This document shows, one piece after another, positions 53,362 through 64,000 of a DNA stretch of 64,000 bases. A program made the translations under genes and the position numbers. The DNA comes from Dolomedes plantarius (lineage: Eukaryota; Arthropoda; Arachnida; Araneae; Dolomedidae): NCBI GenBank assembly GCA_907164885.2, contig OU015499.1, forward strand, positions 158,166,828 through 158,230,827, read 5' to 3'. Position 1 is the first letter of the stretch; each line of letters begins with the position of its first letter. The notes under the pieces were generated by a model. That model searched no databases. It was given only the letters and a program-made list of their open reading frames with translations, and had not been told where the DNA came from.

Positions 53362-55658
53362 CAGTTGGCTCTTTGTTTAACGACTTTCAAGGGACAGGGA
53401 TAAATCGTCCTTAAGTAGAGATCGTCGTTAAACAGAATTTCTGAAAAATAATATTTCCCTTCACACTTTACGGGCTTAGGAACTGTAGGACTGTCAATAT
53501 ATTTCTTAATATATTGGCGTGTTTAAAAATGTTATTTTTATCATCATTATTATTATATTGCCAAAAAGTTTATTTTAAATTACATTGAAAAAAGAGTACA
53601 AACAATACAATAAATTAGGTTTTTAAAAAGCCAAAAAGTGTTGATTGCTTCATTTTTCGCCTTGTTTTCGTTATTCTCTTTTCCAGATTTTCTAAAATGT
53701 CAAATGTGTCATCTTCCATGTTCGACATATTCGATGTAATATAGAGTTGGAGAACATCTAGAGCAGAAGTTGCATCTGTGTAAGACAGTGGCAGTGTCTC
53801 GTTTCCGTATCTTCAACTTCACCTTCTTCGTCTGACACTGTGTTTTCATTTACTATATCTTCATAAATTTGTTCTACATTTCTGTAATCTGTTGTTAAAA
53901 CAGATTCATCACAATTGTAGAAATCTTGAATTGAAACATCCTCATCTTCAACAAGACTTCTCCATTCTTCAGGGGTAATATCATCTTCGTTGATTTCTAC
54001 ATACGTACTTTTCAGCTCCACTAAAATATCTTTGTGAATTCCAGCAACGCGAAAGCACTATTTTATTGTGGATGAAGAAACTTCTTTCCATGCTCATGTT
54101 GTCATGGATATTGCTTCCAAGATCGTAATTTTTCTAATTTTCATACTGACAGCCGAATTGTTTATTAATTTCCTAATTAAAGACTTTCAGTAGTATGCTT
54201 TCACACTGCGAATGATACCCAGGTCTAATGACTGCAACTTGCTAGTGCAATTAGCTGGTAAGAAATGAATAGTCAAATTTGTAAGTCCATGGATATTTGG
54301 AGTATGTGCAGTGCAACAGTCGATTAAAAGTAAAATTCTTCTCTTTTCTTGATGCATTTTTGCATGAAATTTTCTAATCCAGTCAATAAAAAATTGTGAT
54401 GTCATCCACGCTTTATTAATATTCCGGTACTCCCAAGGTTTCCTGGTGATATTCTTAAAACACTTTGGTTGCTTTGATTTGCTTATAAATAGTGGTGGAA
54501 ATTTCTCAGATCCATCCGAATTAGTGCACAGTAAAACAGTCAATCGTTCCTTACTGTGTTTTCCATCAAAGTACTTTTCGCCCATATACGTTAAAATTTT
54601 TATTAGACACCATATTGTAGAATAGGTCCGTCTCATCTGCATTGAATATGTTCTTCTCATATCCATCTAATATCCCCTTCAGCACTATTTTCCATTCTTC
54701 CACTATTTTTTCATCCACGGAGCCACTTTCGGAAAATATGCTTTTAAATGCAAGCTCATATCTTTCTTTGAACTTTGCTAGCCAACCACCCGTAGCCTGA
54801 AAATTTTGCATTCCAAACTTTTCTGCCAGAACTATAGCATTTTCTTTAAATATCAGTCCAGAAATGGGAATGTTGGATGCTCTTGCTTCATGAAACAATT
54901 GCAGGACTGCCTTATCCAACTTTTCTGATCGGCCACATTGAATTTTCTGCCGTTTGGATATGGATCCCAAACCAAATTTTTGTGCTGTTTCAAGAATTTT
55001 CTCTATGCTTGCTAAAATACCTTTGAGAGTAGACTCGGGTAGCTGAAATTGTCGTGCGAACTGGACTTTTGTTATTCCAACACTTTCTTCCCAGTCTTCA
55101 ATAATTTTCATCTTTTCTTGTAGCGTAAGATACTTTTGCTTTGATGCCATTTTGCTCTGCTCACCTCGTATTCATACTGGAATGAGCTCCTATACACAAC
55201 CATGAATTCTCTAAACATGAACATCTGCTTCCCGGAAGGAGTGACAGAGGGCTGCTATTGGACAGTTCGTAAGTCACATGACAACAGATGGTAGGGATAA
55301 TAGAGTGATTCAGCTCCCGCTCTAAGAGCTCCATGGAAGAATATTCGATCTTCCGAGAAAGAGTATCCCCCCCCCCCGTTTTTCCAAATGCAACAAGTCT
55401 ATGATTGCAACATTGCAAACATCAAGGAAATTCCAGGTCTGTTATTGAAACCAAACTTGTATTCCCCCACAGAAGGTTCCCCTCCTGCACATAAAATGTT
55501 GAAGAAAAAGTTTATCATGTAAAAAAACATTCGTCGTTAAACAGAAACAACGTCGTCTTTAAAAAGAATTTTTTTACGTCCTAGGGGCCGGGACTGGGAA
55601 ATATCGTCCTTAAACAGAGATCGTCGTTAAGTAGAGCGTCGTTAAACAGAGCCAACTG
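53362..55658 (-). mobile_element. Near full-length Tigger (pogo) transposon
   Basis: 2297 bp flanked by TA at 53360-61 and 55659-60. Inverted ends are CAGTTGGCTCTTTGTTTAAC and CAGTTGGCTCTGTTTAACGA. Both ends carry further subterminal copies of a TCGTCGTTAA.YAGAG motif in direct and inverted orientation, likely transposase-binding sites. It contains one transposase gene on the minus strand, now broken. Confidence 0.9.
53758..55150 (-). pseudogene. Tigger/pogo transposase, one frameshift and several stops
   Basis: The start at 55150 reads MASKQKYLTLQEKMKIIEDW, the N-terminal Psq/CENP-B HTH. A CENP-B-type second HTH follows (GGWLAKFKERYELAFKSI). The first catalytic Asp is in NADETDLFY. Near 54590 the frame shifts and continues YMGEKYFDGKHSKERLTVLL. 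The second Asp is in LLLIDCCTAHTPNI and the third region is LQSLDLGIIRSVKAYY, ending at a stop at 54187. The tail carries further stops, then an open acidic end at 54021-53758 (ITPEEWRSLVEDEDVS). Overall about 460 codons, normal for Tigger. Inactive. Confidence 0.85.
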
Positions 55659-55659
55659 T

Positions 55660-56960
55660 AATATAAAAGTTCATTTTATAAGGGAGATAAAATGCATTTT
55701 TGCTTTTCAGCTAAAATTGATCGTTTCACGTTTATTCGGTAGTTTAGCTTTTAAAAAATAAAATGATAAAATTGTTTATCTTTAATTGCTTTTGCTTTTA
55801 CAGTTATTATATAAAATATCAATATTTTAAGAATTTATCTCAAAATACAACTCCATCCAGATAAGTATAAGAAAAGGTTACTTTACTCTAACAGAGATCG
55901 CTTCATTTTGGAAATTCATTTGCAGAGCTTTAATTTTAATTAAAAAAGCATACTTTGTTTTAAAAGACCTTAAAATATGATAACAAAAAAATTATATATA
56001 AAACTTTTTTTAATGAAAACTAGTGATTTTTTAACACATATATTACCCTAGGTTTTGGGAGGTAAACTTGCTACGAAACGTTATGTCCTTGTTTTAAATA
56101 ATATTTGAGTTTAGACGAAGGTAGCCCCGGATTTTCTTCCACATTGTTTCAAAGCTTAAATTTTTCCATTTAAAAACGCAATCAGAAAATTCTAACTTAT
56201 ACATAGAATATTATTTTTAGAACATATTTTTACATATTGACAGATTTTGTTTTCATCTAAAATATAAATTTTAGAAGGTATAGAGCAATTTCCAAGCAAA
56301 CTTTAAAAAAGTGTTACATTCATTTTTAGTTACTCACTACTTATTAATTAAAAGGAAAGTTTGAACAAGAAAAAGCATGAACAAGAACACATAAAAATGT
56401 TGGTGCAAAACAATTGAACTAACGAGCTAAAAACAATATAAAAGCAAAGTTCTCATATCTGTATTAATTGACATAAAAATAACTATATGGAATAAAAATA
56501 ATTTATATTAAAAATAGCAACTAGCACACTAATAAAAGTTCAAAATTTAAAAAAAGTTAAATAGTTCTCTTTAAAGAATATTTTTAACTTTTACATTTAG
56601 ACTAAAAGTATAAAAGACCCTTAGCTTTAAATGGTAAAAAACTGAACTATTTAAACAAATATAATGTACTTTTAATAACACTCGTATCTAATTCTAGATT
56701 ATTATTATTTTTTTCTATTAGAGTCTTCTGTAACACAACACCCAACACGAGACTTTTCAGTCAAATGACAAATGACATTTCATCCCTTTTCATAATGAAA
56801 AGTTTTGAGACCCCAGCCCAGGTTTAGCTTTACTTAACCAAATTAAAATCAAGTACACTCATTAAAAAAATCAAACAAAAATAATAATGATAATAATAAT
56901 AATAATAAAAACATTTTTCAAAGCAAATCAAGTTAATATTAAAATAAATTAAAACTAAAC
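55660..56960. other. AT-rich stretch, nothing assigned
   Basis: No recognisable protein or repeat family. A short (AAT)n run is at about 56882-56908. Confidence 0.5.
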
Positions 56961-57134
56961 TCACCTTATAACTTTGAATATTGAAGACTTTAGATCTGGA
57001 AAATTTAACAATGTGTGTTTAAAAACTATAGACACGATCCACGAGACAAATATCATCATCAGAACAGCTATTCGAAGAAAAAAAATATGTACGATTTCAT
57101 ATCTGGCATATGGAGGGAAACAAAAACCTTACCC

Positions 57135-57290
57135 GTTTAAAAATGTTTTCCGAAGTGAGGCAGCATATCGTTTCCAGTCTGCTCTAATCCAGAAGTCACG
57201 TCGTTTTTCATCTTTCGGAAAACGATACATGCCAACATCAGTTTCATTTTGGAATCTGTATGTGCATAGCAACACAACTCAAAACAATTT
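57135..57290 (-). pseudogene. Possible THAP-domain fragment
   Basis: The minus strand reads DVGMYRFPKDEKRRDFWIRA followed by DWKRYAASLRKTF. The FRFPKD..RR..WI pattern is characteristic of THAP zinc fingers, found in host genes and P-element-type transposases. The CCCH ligands cannot be traced in one frame, so the fragment is broken or misassigned. Confidence 0.35.
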
Positions 57291-57654
57291 TTAAAAATTA
57301 GCGATAACATAATGGTAAATAGCTTTGTAAACAAGTTAGAGATGCTATTCCGAATGTTTTGCCAGCCAGAGGTCGTTGCTATCGTCTATCCAAATCTGAC
57401 CCACGGCCCAAGAAATCTGTGCGACGATCACAGACCTTCCCACGTTTGGGTTGGGTTGGGTTGGGTTCTATTTGCGGTGCCTCGAACAAAACTATGCTTC
57501 ACAGATTCCACCACGCGTGGGCTGTGCGTGCTTTGGGTTCAATTTGCGGCGGGCCTATGGTGGCGACAGTAGCACTTGAGTGTGTACGTTTATGCCATGC
57601 AGTTATGTAGATTTTTCTTATTATTACTTATTCTTTCTTGTTTCTTATGACCTC

Positions 57655-57895
57655 ATTGCTCACAAGTACATCATTCATATGTTTTCTACGTTGGAGGGCT
57701 CGGCCCATGGCAGGGCCACCGTCAGCTGAGCCAGGGCCCGGGGCAAAATAATATAGTGGGCCTCCACCCCACTCAATATTTGAACACTGTATACATCTTT
57801 TAAAGTCAACTCTTATATTAACCAGGCCCCCCCGGAAGCCCGGGATTTTGTCCCTCCTCCTCCCCCCCCCCCCCCACCGACGGCGGGCGTTGCCC
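57655..57895. repeat. GC-rich low-complexity block
   Basis: Contains a C-rich run (57861-57877), GGGCCCGGGG-type sequence and an open frame of 89 codons on the minus strand rich in Gly/Arg. No protein family; the phrase GGGGCAAAATAATATAGTGG resembles the degenerate ends of hAT-type repeats. Confidence 0.3.
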
Positions 57896-58864
57896 ATGAA
57901 AAGTAGTTACTCGAATATTTCTTGGTGTTCCTTATTGAGGCAAACTCCTTGATTAAAGTAAATTCGTTTGCTCATGCAGCAGAACTGCATCTCAACTCCA
58001 CATCAACAAAATGTAAACAGTTTCGCTCTATTTCTAATGAAACAGCCTAAATATCAAGAGAGTGTGCATAATGTATCAATCTGGTTCAAAAAGTAGGTCA
58101 AAATTTAAACATTTTAAAAATACTTCATAGGATAGCTTGTAGAAAATGGTTTAGGGGAAACAATATATTCAAAACAAAAGAATTTTATTTTTTTTAAAAA
58201 ACTCATAAGCTAGAAGTTAAACATGTAAATACCACAATATAAACACATAAAAATATGAAAATAGTTAAAAAAAATAAAGTATAAGTTTTAAAGTTTGAAG
58301 AAAGATAATTTCAACGTATATAGCAGAATGGGATAAAAATTTTTGACAATAGTATTACTGATGAATTTATAGAACAAAACATTAAAATTATAATAAATAA
58401 TCAATTTGTAAAATAAAGAAGAAAAATAAAATTATTTTAGAAAAGGGTATAAAAATCAACCAAAAGCAAAAATTACGAAACTTTCTTTGAAAAAATTAGA
58501 ATTCAAAAGCTGTGATGGAATAAACAGGGCCCACTTGCAGAAATTATGGTGAGGTCCTTCATAAATCTGATATTCATTAAAAGATAAAAATTTAATGTGC
58601 ATAAAGACTAAAATTAGGAAGGTAGTCATATTTCATTTTTTTTTATACATTTATAAGAAGAGAAAAATTAAAAAGTAGCTAGACTACATATATTTTATTC
58701 ACAGAACAAAGTTATTTACAATCAAATTTTACTAGATTATTTATCTGCAAGATCATTTATAAATTGAGGAAATTTTATTTTTCTTCTTTCTACATTCCTT
58801 ATAGACAGTATTGCAAAGCTGCTGAGTCTCTCCTGAGATATTGTCGACCTCAGGTATGTTTTAA

Positions 58865-59478
58865 TTAATTTTTATCTAGGAAAGCTTCTTTTTTCCCAAT
58901 GCTACAGTTGCATGCATTGTTTAAAATATCCTTAAAGTTATAAATGCATTTGAAAAACCGATAGCTCTCATTTATAGCAATTGTACAATTTGATAGGGTT
59001 TCCAAAGCAGTAAGTTTTAATACTTCTATTTCTTTGACCACCATATAGCTATCTACATTTACACCTTTTATAGACTTCATTTGGTCATTTTTCGGAATCA
59101 ATTTTATATCTGTTAAGGCAATTTCTAGTACCAATGTGTGTTCTGTTGAATCTCCTGGAATGGACTTGTTTAGCATTGTACAGTATTTGTTAAAAATAAT
59201 GCAACTCGAACATTTCTTTTCAGTTACTTATTGGTTCATCCTGATACATCATTAAATAGCCTTTTTCATTTTGTTAAACGTGCTTCCCAAAACTCTGGAG
59301 TAGCTTCTAAGTAAGTTGCAAGCTCTGTGGCTCCAACTAAAACTTGTTTGAAACCAGAGTAACTATATTTTCTTAGGCATTCTAGAATGTTTCTAATGAT
59401 AACAGTACTTCCTTTCAGCCATATTTTAAATATTTCTTCCTGTGGGGCTCTTACTAACGCAGGTTGAATTGCATCCAA
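58865..59478 (-). pseudogene. Unassigned broken ORFs
   Basis: Two open segments on the minus strand. 59478-59266 contains LECLRKYSYSGFKQVLVGAT and TYLEATPEFWEARLTK. 59176-58865 contains LEIALTDIKLIPKNDQMKSI and EVLKLTALETLSNCTIAINE. They are in different frames and separated by stops. The composition looks like real protein, but I do not recognise the family. It could be a host pseudogene or a transposon ORF. Confidence 0.3.
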
Positions 59479-59825
59479 TAAGTCTAAATCAGTTGGATTA
59501 AAGTCAGCCCTGTCTTTGATAATTAATTCATTATATATTTTCTATCCTTTTATGCATAGTGATCCTAAAGCTGTCTTTTGATTTTTCAATTCAGTTTGAT
59601 TCTACAGTGAACTGTAAGAAGTTTGGTTTAACAGACTTTTAAAATTTTTATAAATAGAATACTGACTAGAAGCCAAAATTTGTTGTCTTGATTTAGATAT
59701 GTAAATCTACTCTGAGAAAAATTGTGGGTATTTTGTATATTTCACATTGCATGTAATCTCATTCAATCAACATTTGGTAAGTCAAGTTTCAGTACTTATT
59801 TAGCTCTATTAAAGTAATTGACTTT

Positions 59826-60175
59826 TGTAATGTATTAGATACACAACTACTTTATTATAATCATTGGTATGATCAGAGAGCACACGTTATTCATTATGCA
59901 ACCATATTTATTTCCAACTGACAACTACCGTTTGCTAAAAACCTAGCCCTAAAACTTAGCATGAATATCTGTTGCCACGAATATGGATATATAAGTAATG
60001 ACATATAAGTACATTATATACTCCTTCTTAAAATTTTGCACGATATTTAAAATTTAAGATTTAAGAGGAAAATTAGTAGTTTTTAAAATAGGTAGATAAA
60101 GCATGCAACAGTATGTGGTTAAAACTAAAATACAATATAAATGATTTTTGCAGATCTATAAATTTAAACGATTTG
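59826..60175 (-). repeat. 3' LTR of the Ty3/gypsy element (approximate inner border)
   Basis: Plus-strand TGTAATGTATTAGATACA...CTACTTTATTATAATCATTGG at 59826 matches TGTAATGTAATAAATACATG...CTACTTTAATCATTGG at 63949. These are the two LTR outer/inner ends of one minus-strand element. The inner border near 60175 is inferred from where the pol frame ends (60185). Confidence 0.55.
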
Positions 60176-60184
60176 GAGGCTTTA

Positions 60185-61330
60185 CTAGCCTTTTTGTGTG
60201 CAGTGTTTTGTAAAACAAATTAGAGTTTTTTTCACAGTCCAAGGCCCTTTTAGGCCTTTTTCAGTTCCTGATATAATCTGTGCTTTTTCCACTATCTCTG
60301 TAGGAGTTTGATATATAGTCTCATTCCCCATGACCTCAGAAACAGGCTTTGCGAGCCTTGCATCATCATCAGTAGATGTCACTGAACATTCACTTACGTG
60401 ATCAAGTGACACACTGTTATGGACTGGAACCTCAGGAACATGAAATGTGCACTTCCGCAGGTGATCTGCATGTATGAAATGTACTTGATTGTTTACATTT
60501 ACCAGATAGGTACTTTCACTGATGTTTTTTATGGTGGTACCAAGGAATCATTTATTTTCATTGTTTCTGGTAGATTTAACAAGAACTTTTTCTTTAATAC
60601 TAAAATGCCTTACACTAGCAGTTAAATGAGACCTATGAGACTCTTGATAGTGTTTTTCTCTCACAATGTGATCACTTCTGAGCTTAGTAACCTTGATCTG
60701 TGGTGTATACCTGAAGATAAGTTCAGCAGGTGTCTTCAATGTAACTGATCAAGGTGTATTTCCATAAGCAAATAATATGCAGTCTAACCTATGTTGAAAA
60801 GTATCATACACCTTGTTGGAAAACTTGTGTTTCTTCAACATGTTCTTTATAATATTAACAGATTTCTGTGCAGCTCCATTAGAATATGGAATTTTATGGT
60901 GGTAAATTTCTCAAAATAATGCCATTTGACTTAAAAAATTCTTAATTTCCTCAGATTTAAATTATGTGGCATTGTCTGACACAACTTCACTTGGTAGACC
61001 AAAGGTAGAAAACATTGATCGAAGCTTATTGATGGTAGACTTTGAATCTGTATTAGCAACAAGTGTCGCTTCAATCCATTTTGAATATGAATCTTTATTA
61101 TAATCATTGCATTATAAAAAATTGCATCAAATGGTTTACCCATTAGAGGCCAGTTATTTGATGGAACCATCGGTGCACTTGGCCTAGTTAATTGGCATGG
61201 GACACATTTATTCACATAAGCCTCAATATCTTTATCCATTTTTGGAAACCAGAAATACCCCTGAGCAAGATGCTTCATTCAAACTACCCCAGGGTGTTCA
61301 GTATGTAAGACTTGAAGAACCTTTTCTCTC
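60185..61330 (-). pseudogene. gypsy integrase and C-terminal tail
   Basis: H2C2 zinc-binding start at 61278: MKHLAQGYFWFPKMDKDIEA with CVPCQLTRP. A core Asp is in FGLPSEVVSDNAT (about 60980). A region equivalent to the third catalytic residue reads NGAAQKSVNIIKN, with Gln where Glu is expected. Then follow AYGNTP, TPAELIFRYTPQIKVTKLRS and a C-terminal tail ending KHCTQKG at 60185. Stops occur within the core. The tail (60412-60185) is open. Confidence 0.75.
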
Positions 61331-61716
61331 AAACACCTCAGAATAAGTAATCTGTTTCCTCTAGTAAACAGTTATTTTCAATACTCAGTTCATATCTCAC
61401 TCTGTAATAATCCTCTAAGGAATTTTCAACAACTTGTGGCCAACCAAACTTGGTATAATTAATTGCTTTACTAACATCACAATCAACTTCACTTTTTTTC
61501 AATTTCTTTGTTATTCAGATTTTCAAACTGCTAAACAGCATACAAATGCATGAGCATATTTGTCGACTGGTTCATCATCCCTAAAAGGAAGACGAGAAAG
61601 AGCATCTGCTAGCAAAATGCCCGAGTCCTTTTTTGTACTTTATGATATAATCATAGCTTGATAATATTAATGCCCAAATTTGCATCCTTGAATTTGCCAT
61701 CTCTTGAACAGGTTTA

Positions 61717-62100
61717 TCATAACCTAATGGTCAACAAAGATTTTGCGTCTGTTTCAATGACAAATTTTTGGTCTTGTAAGTATTTATTAAAATGTTTGAT
61801 GCCAAAAATGATAGCTAATGTTTCTTTATGTACCTGAGCATAGATTCTTTCTGCTTTATTGAGAGTTTTTGATGCAAAAAATATTGGTCTTAATGAACCA
61901 GGGAATAATTCATGGTATAAGACTGCTCCAAGACCATAATTGGATGAATCACATTGTAGAGCAATTGGTTTAGTCATGTCATGATGCACCAAAACATTAT
62001 GTTTATTAGGCAAAATCTTACTTTTTTTCAATATCATCAATACACTTCTCGTTGAAATCCCATTTTGTATGTTTTCTGGCAATTTATATAGTTGTTTCAA
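61717..62100 (-). pseudogene. gypsy RNase H domain
   Basis: Open for 127 codons. The RNase H start is IALQCDSSNYGLGAVLYHE (first Asp), then FFASKTLNKAERIYAQVHKE (Glu region) and KFVIETDAKSLL (second Asp). The frame is lost at both ends. Confidence 0.8.
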
Positions 62101-62242
62101 CTTTGAAATGTTGATGATAATCTAAATGAGCCAAATAATATTTCAATTCAATAACATTTCTAGGTAATGGTGTGTTTGTTTCATCACATTTATCTTTAAG
62201 AGGGTGAATGCCTCCCAAAACTTTAATTTTTTTCTTTGAAAA

Positions 62243-63089
62243 TTAACATTTGGAGATATTTACCTTAACATTGAAAGAATGTAGCTTCTGCAACACCAGC
62301 TCAGTTCTATGTTTACATTCTTCTTTAGTATTTACAAGTATCAATATATCATCAATATAACAATCTGTAAATGGGAAGTCCTTTAAAATAGTATCCTTTT
62401 TTTTGCTGGAACAAGAAATATGCTGATTTAATACCAAAAGGTAATTTAGTATGCCTCAGTAAATCTTTTGGTGTGTTCAGCGTTAACAGCTCTTGAGACT
62501 CATGAGTAATAGGTAGCTGATGGAAAGCCATTGACAAATCAATTTTTGAGAAGTATTTACCCGATCCCACATTTGTTAAAATATCTTCTTGGGATGGAAG
62601 TGGGTAGAATTCGGTTTCACAAAAATTGTTCACTGTAACTGAAAAATCTGCACAAACAGTTCTTTTACCTTCACTGTTCAATTTGGCTACTGGGACAATA
62701 GGGGGGGGGGGCTATTTGAAATGACTCACAGGTATCAGAACACCTTTATGAATCAATGAATCCAACTCTACATCCACCAGGTGTCTTACTGCATATGGAA
62801 CTGGTCTGGATTTGTAAAAGATTGGTACAGTATCTTCCTTCATAGCAATATTTACCGGTTCGCCCAACATTCCTTTTGAATTACTTGTACTAAAACTGTT
62901 AGGGAATTTAGATTGGTAATATTGTAAAACATTTTCTTGGGAGAAATCAGCTTCCATTTTAGGACATTTAAGCTCACCATTAACATTTGCAATGTGCTCA
63001 TATATTGCTTCATTCAAATCAATGCGAAGTTCTTTAATCCAATAGTGACCTAAAAGTGTAGGTCTATTTGGCAATTCTATAACAACCAA
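62243..63089 (-). pseudogene. gypsy protease end and reverse transcriptase
   Basis: 63089: IELPNRPTLLGHYWIKELRI, the protease C-terminal segment. 62800-62715: YKSRPVPYAVRHLVDVELDS. After a frame change at a G10 run (62701): NSEGKRTVCADFSVTVN and YFSKIDLSMAFHQLPI (RT motif A Asp). Then LPFGIKSAYFLFQ (motif B) and, in another frame, DCYIDDILILVNT, the YxDD catalytic motif (62352). Three frames are needed to read it. Confidence 0.8.
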
Positions 63090-63299
63090 TGATAACCATA
63101 GATTTTGTCTTTAAATTCTACAGGCACCTTAAATCTTCTGACAATTTTTAATTTTTCTCCTAGATATGAGCACAAAGTTGGAATTTTTTGTTGTTTAAGT
63201 GACCCTAATTTTAAACAGTCACTTATTTCTAGACATCACAGAATGTGCACTACCTGCATATCTACTGAGGTACTACCTATTAATAAATTAATGAGGTAA

Positions 63300-63835
63300 T
63301 GCTCGGGAACCTCATTTGTCGCAGAGGTTCGGCAAATTCTGGCAATGTGTCCTTGACATTGACATTTATAATAAGTCACATTTTTGAAGAGGCATTCATC
63401 ACAATGTTTCTTTCCACAATGTTTACAATTTCTAACATCGTTAAAGAATTGTCCAAAAGCACACTTACTTGCTTGTTCTTAGATTTTAACAATGAAGGTT
63501 GCTATATCTTCTGTATGTTGCTTCAGATTATAAAACTGGAATTGCTGCATAATAACTGAAGTTTTAGGCAAGAAATGGTTCATTAATTCTTTGATGATTT
63601 CATCATATGGAGTCTCTTTTAAACTTTTTCGTTGGAGAAGGTTGCATAGTGTGGAGAATACTTTGTTCCCAACACAGGTCAGCAGTGTGGCCCATTTGTC
63701 ATTGTCATTTTTTGTTCTGTGAGCTTCAAAATAAAAATCAATCTGAAGTACATACCCTTCGAAATAATAGTTTTCATAATAAGCTGGCATTTTGCCAGAA
63801 TGAGGATGATACCCTTCATGTTCTGAGTCCAGCAT
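63300..63835 (-). pseudogene. gypsy gag with Cys/His knuckle
   Basis: Starts MLDSEHEGYHPHSGKMPAYY at 63835. Gag-like ATLLTCVGNKVFSTLCNLLQ, LMNHFLPKTSVIMQQFQFYN and EDIATFIVKI follow. After a stop near 63480, a Cys-rich stretch (NCKHCGKKHCDECLF, then YYKCQCQGHIARIC) at 63430-63320 is the nucleocapsid zinc-knuckle region. Confidence 0.75.
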
Positions 63836-63948
63836 TTTTAAACCACGTAGGAGCTTCGTGAGTCAGGAAAACAGACGAATATTTATCTACAGAATTAGAA
63901 GGGTTTTTTTTTGCCAAACAGAACTTTTGTTTTAATTCTCGTCACCAA

Positions 63949-64000
63949 TGTAATGTAATAAATACATGACTACTTTAATCATTGGTATATTCAGGAAATT
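63949..64000 (-). repeat. Inner end of the 5' LTR (partial)
   Basis: TGTAATGTAATAAATACATG matches the 3' LTR end at 59826. The rest of this LTR lies beyond the window. Confidence 0.6.

Larger units (their letters stand above)
59826..64000 (-). mobile_element. Ty3/gypsy retrotransposon, degenerate, 5' LTR cut by window end
   Basis: Order on the minus strand: LTR end at 63949, primer-binding site TGGTGACGAGAAT (63947 downward, resembling a tRNA-Ser 3' end), gag, protease, reverse transcriptase, RNase H, integrase, 3' LTR. The layout is that of the Ty3/gypsy superfamily, close to the Mag-like group by its primer site and TLLGHYWIKEL protease end. Many frameshifts and stops make it inactive. Confidence 0.85.

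Noticed and set aside
57359..57610. Plus-strand frames over the GGGTT repeats
   Set aside because: Two overlapping phases are open, driven by a short GGTTG repeat; no family.

Overview
This is an AT-rich animal nuclear window. It shows GT-AG introns, AATAAA poly(A) signals, long microsatellites and a dense, highly varied set of transposable-element relics. The three recognisable host genes match single-copy metazoan proteins. The repeat mix (MULE/SWIM, pogo/Tigger, hAT, piggyBac, PIF/Harbinger-like, Helitron, Tc1-like, Ty3/gypsy, RNase H-bearing LINE) together with the AT richness suggests an arthropod, perhaps an arachnid. That assignment is inference; nothing in the window is species-diagnostic.

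Host genes. (1) ZNF622, a cytoplasmic 60S ribosome-maturation factor, is an intact single-exon gene at 1154-2272 (+). (2) A codanin-1 gene (CDAN1, an ASF1 histone-chaperone regulator) is an intact 1160-residue single-exon gene at 18846-22328 (-). (3) PSMC2/Rpt1, an ATPase subunit of the 26S proteasome base, is a complete ten-exon gene at 22862-43752 (+). All ten exons join in frame to give 435 residues. CDAN1 and PSMC2 are divergent, with 533 bp between their start codons, so they probably share a bidirectional promoter. (4) A candidate fourth gene is a 97-residue proline-rich ORF at 50315-50608 (+) with its own poly(A) signal and a 38-bp tandem repeat in the presumed 3' UTR. I do not recognise its family.

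Layout. 1-530: two palindromic Harbinger-like MITEs. 1.1-2.3 kb: ZNF622. 5.5-15.3 kb: graveyard of Tc1, hAT, piggyBac, MULE/SWIM and LINE fragments. 15.7-18.8 kb: AT-rich, nothing recognised. 18.8-43.8 kb: CDAN1/PSMC2 pair, whose PSMC2 introns hold many MITEs, a tRNA-like SINE, inverted-repeat elements and a possible retrocopy. 44-46.8 kb: terminal-repeat MITE and a deleted Helitron with both termini visible. 47.4-49.4 kb: hAT transposase relic. 50-52.4 kb: candidate small gene, GC-rich palindrome, possible solo LTR, compound microsatellite. 53-55.7 kb: MADF fragment and a near full-length but broken Tigger element. 55.7-59.8 kb: mostly unassigned. 59.8-64.0 kb: degenerate Ty3/gypsy element on the minus strand that runs off the window.

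The three named host genes act in separate housekeeping processes (ribosome maturation, histone supply, proteolysis). I see no operon-like functional system and no clear new multi-gene system. The items most worth follow-up are the unrecognised small proline-rich gene, the intronless state of CDAN1 and ZNF622, and the possible retrocopy in PSMC2 intron 5.
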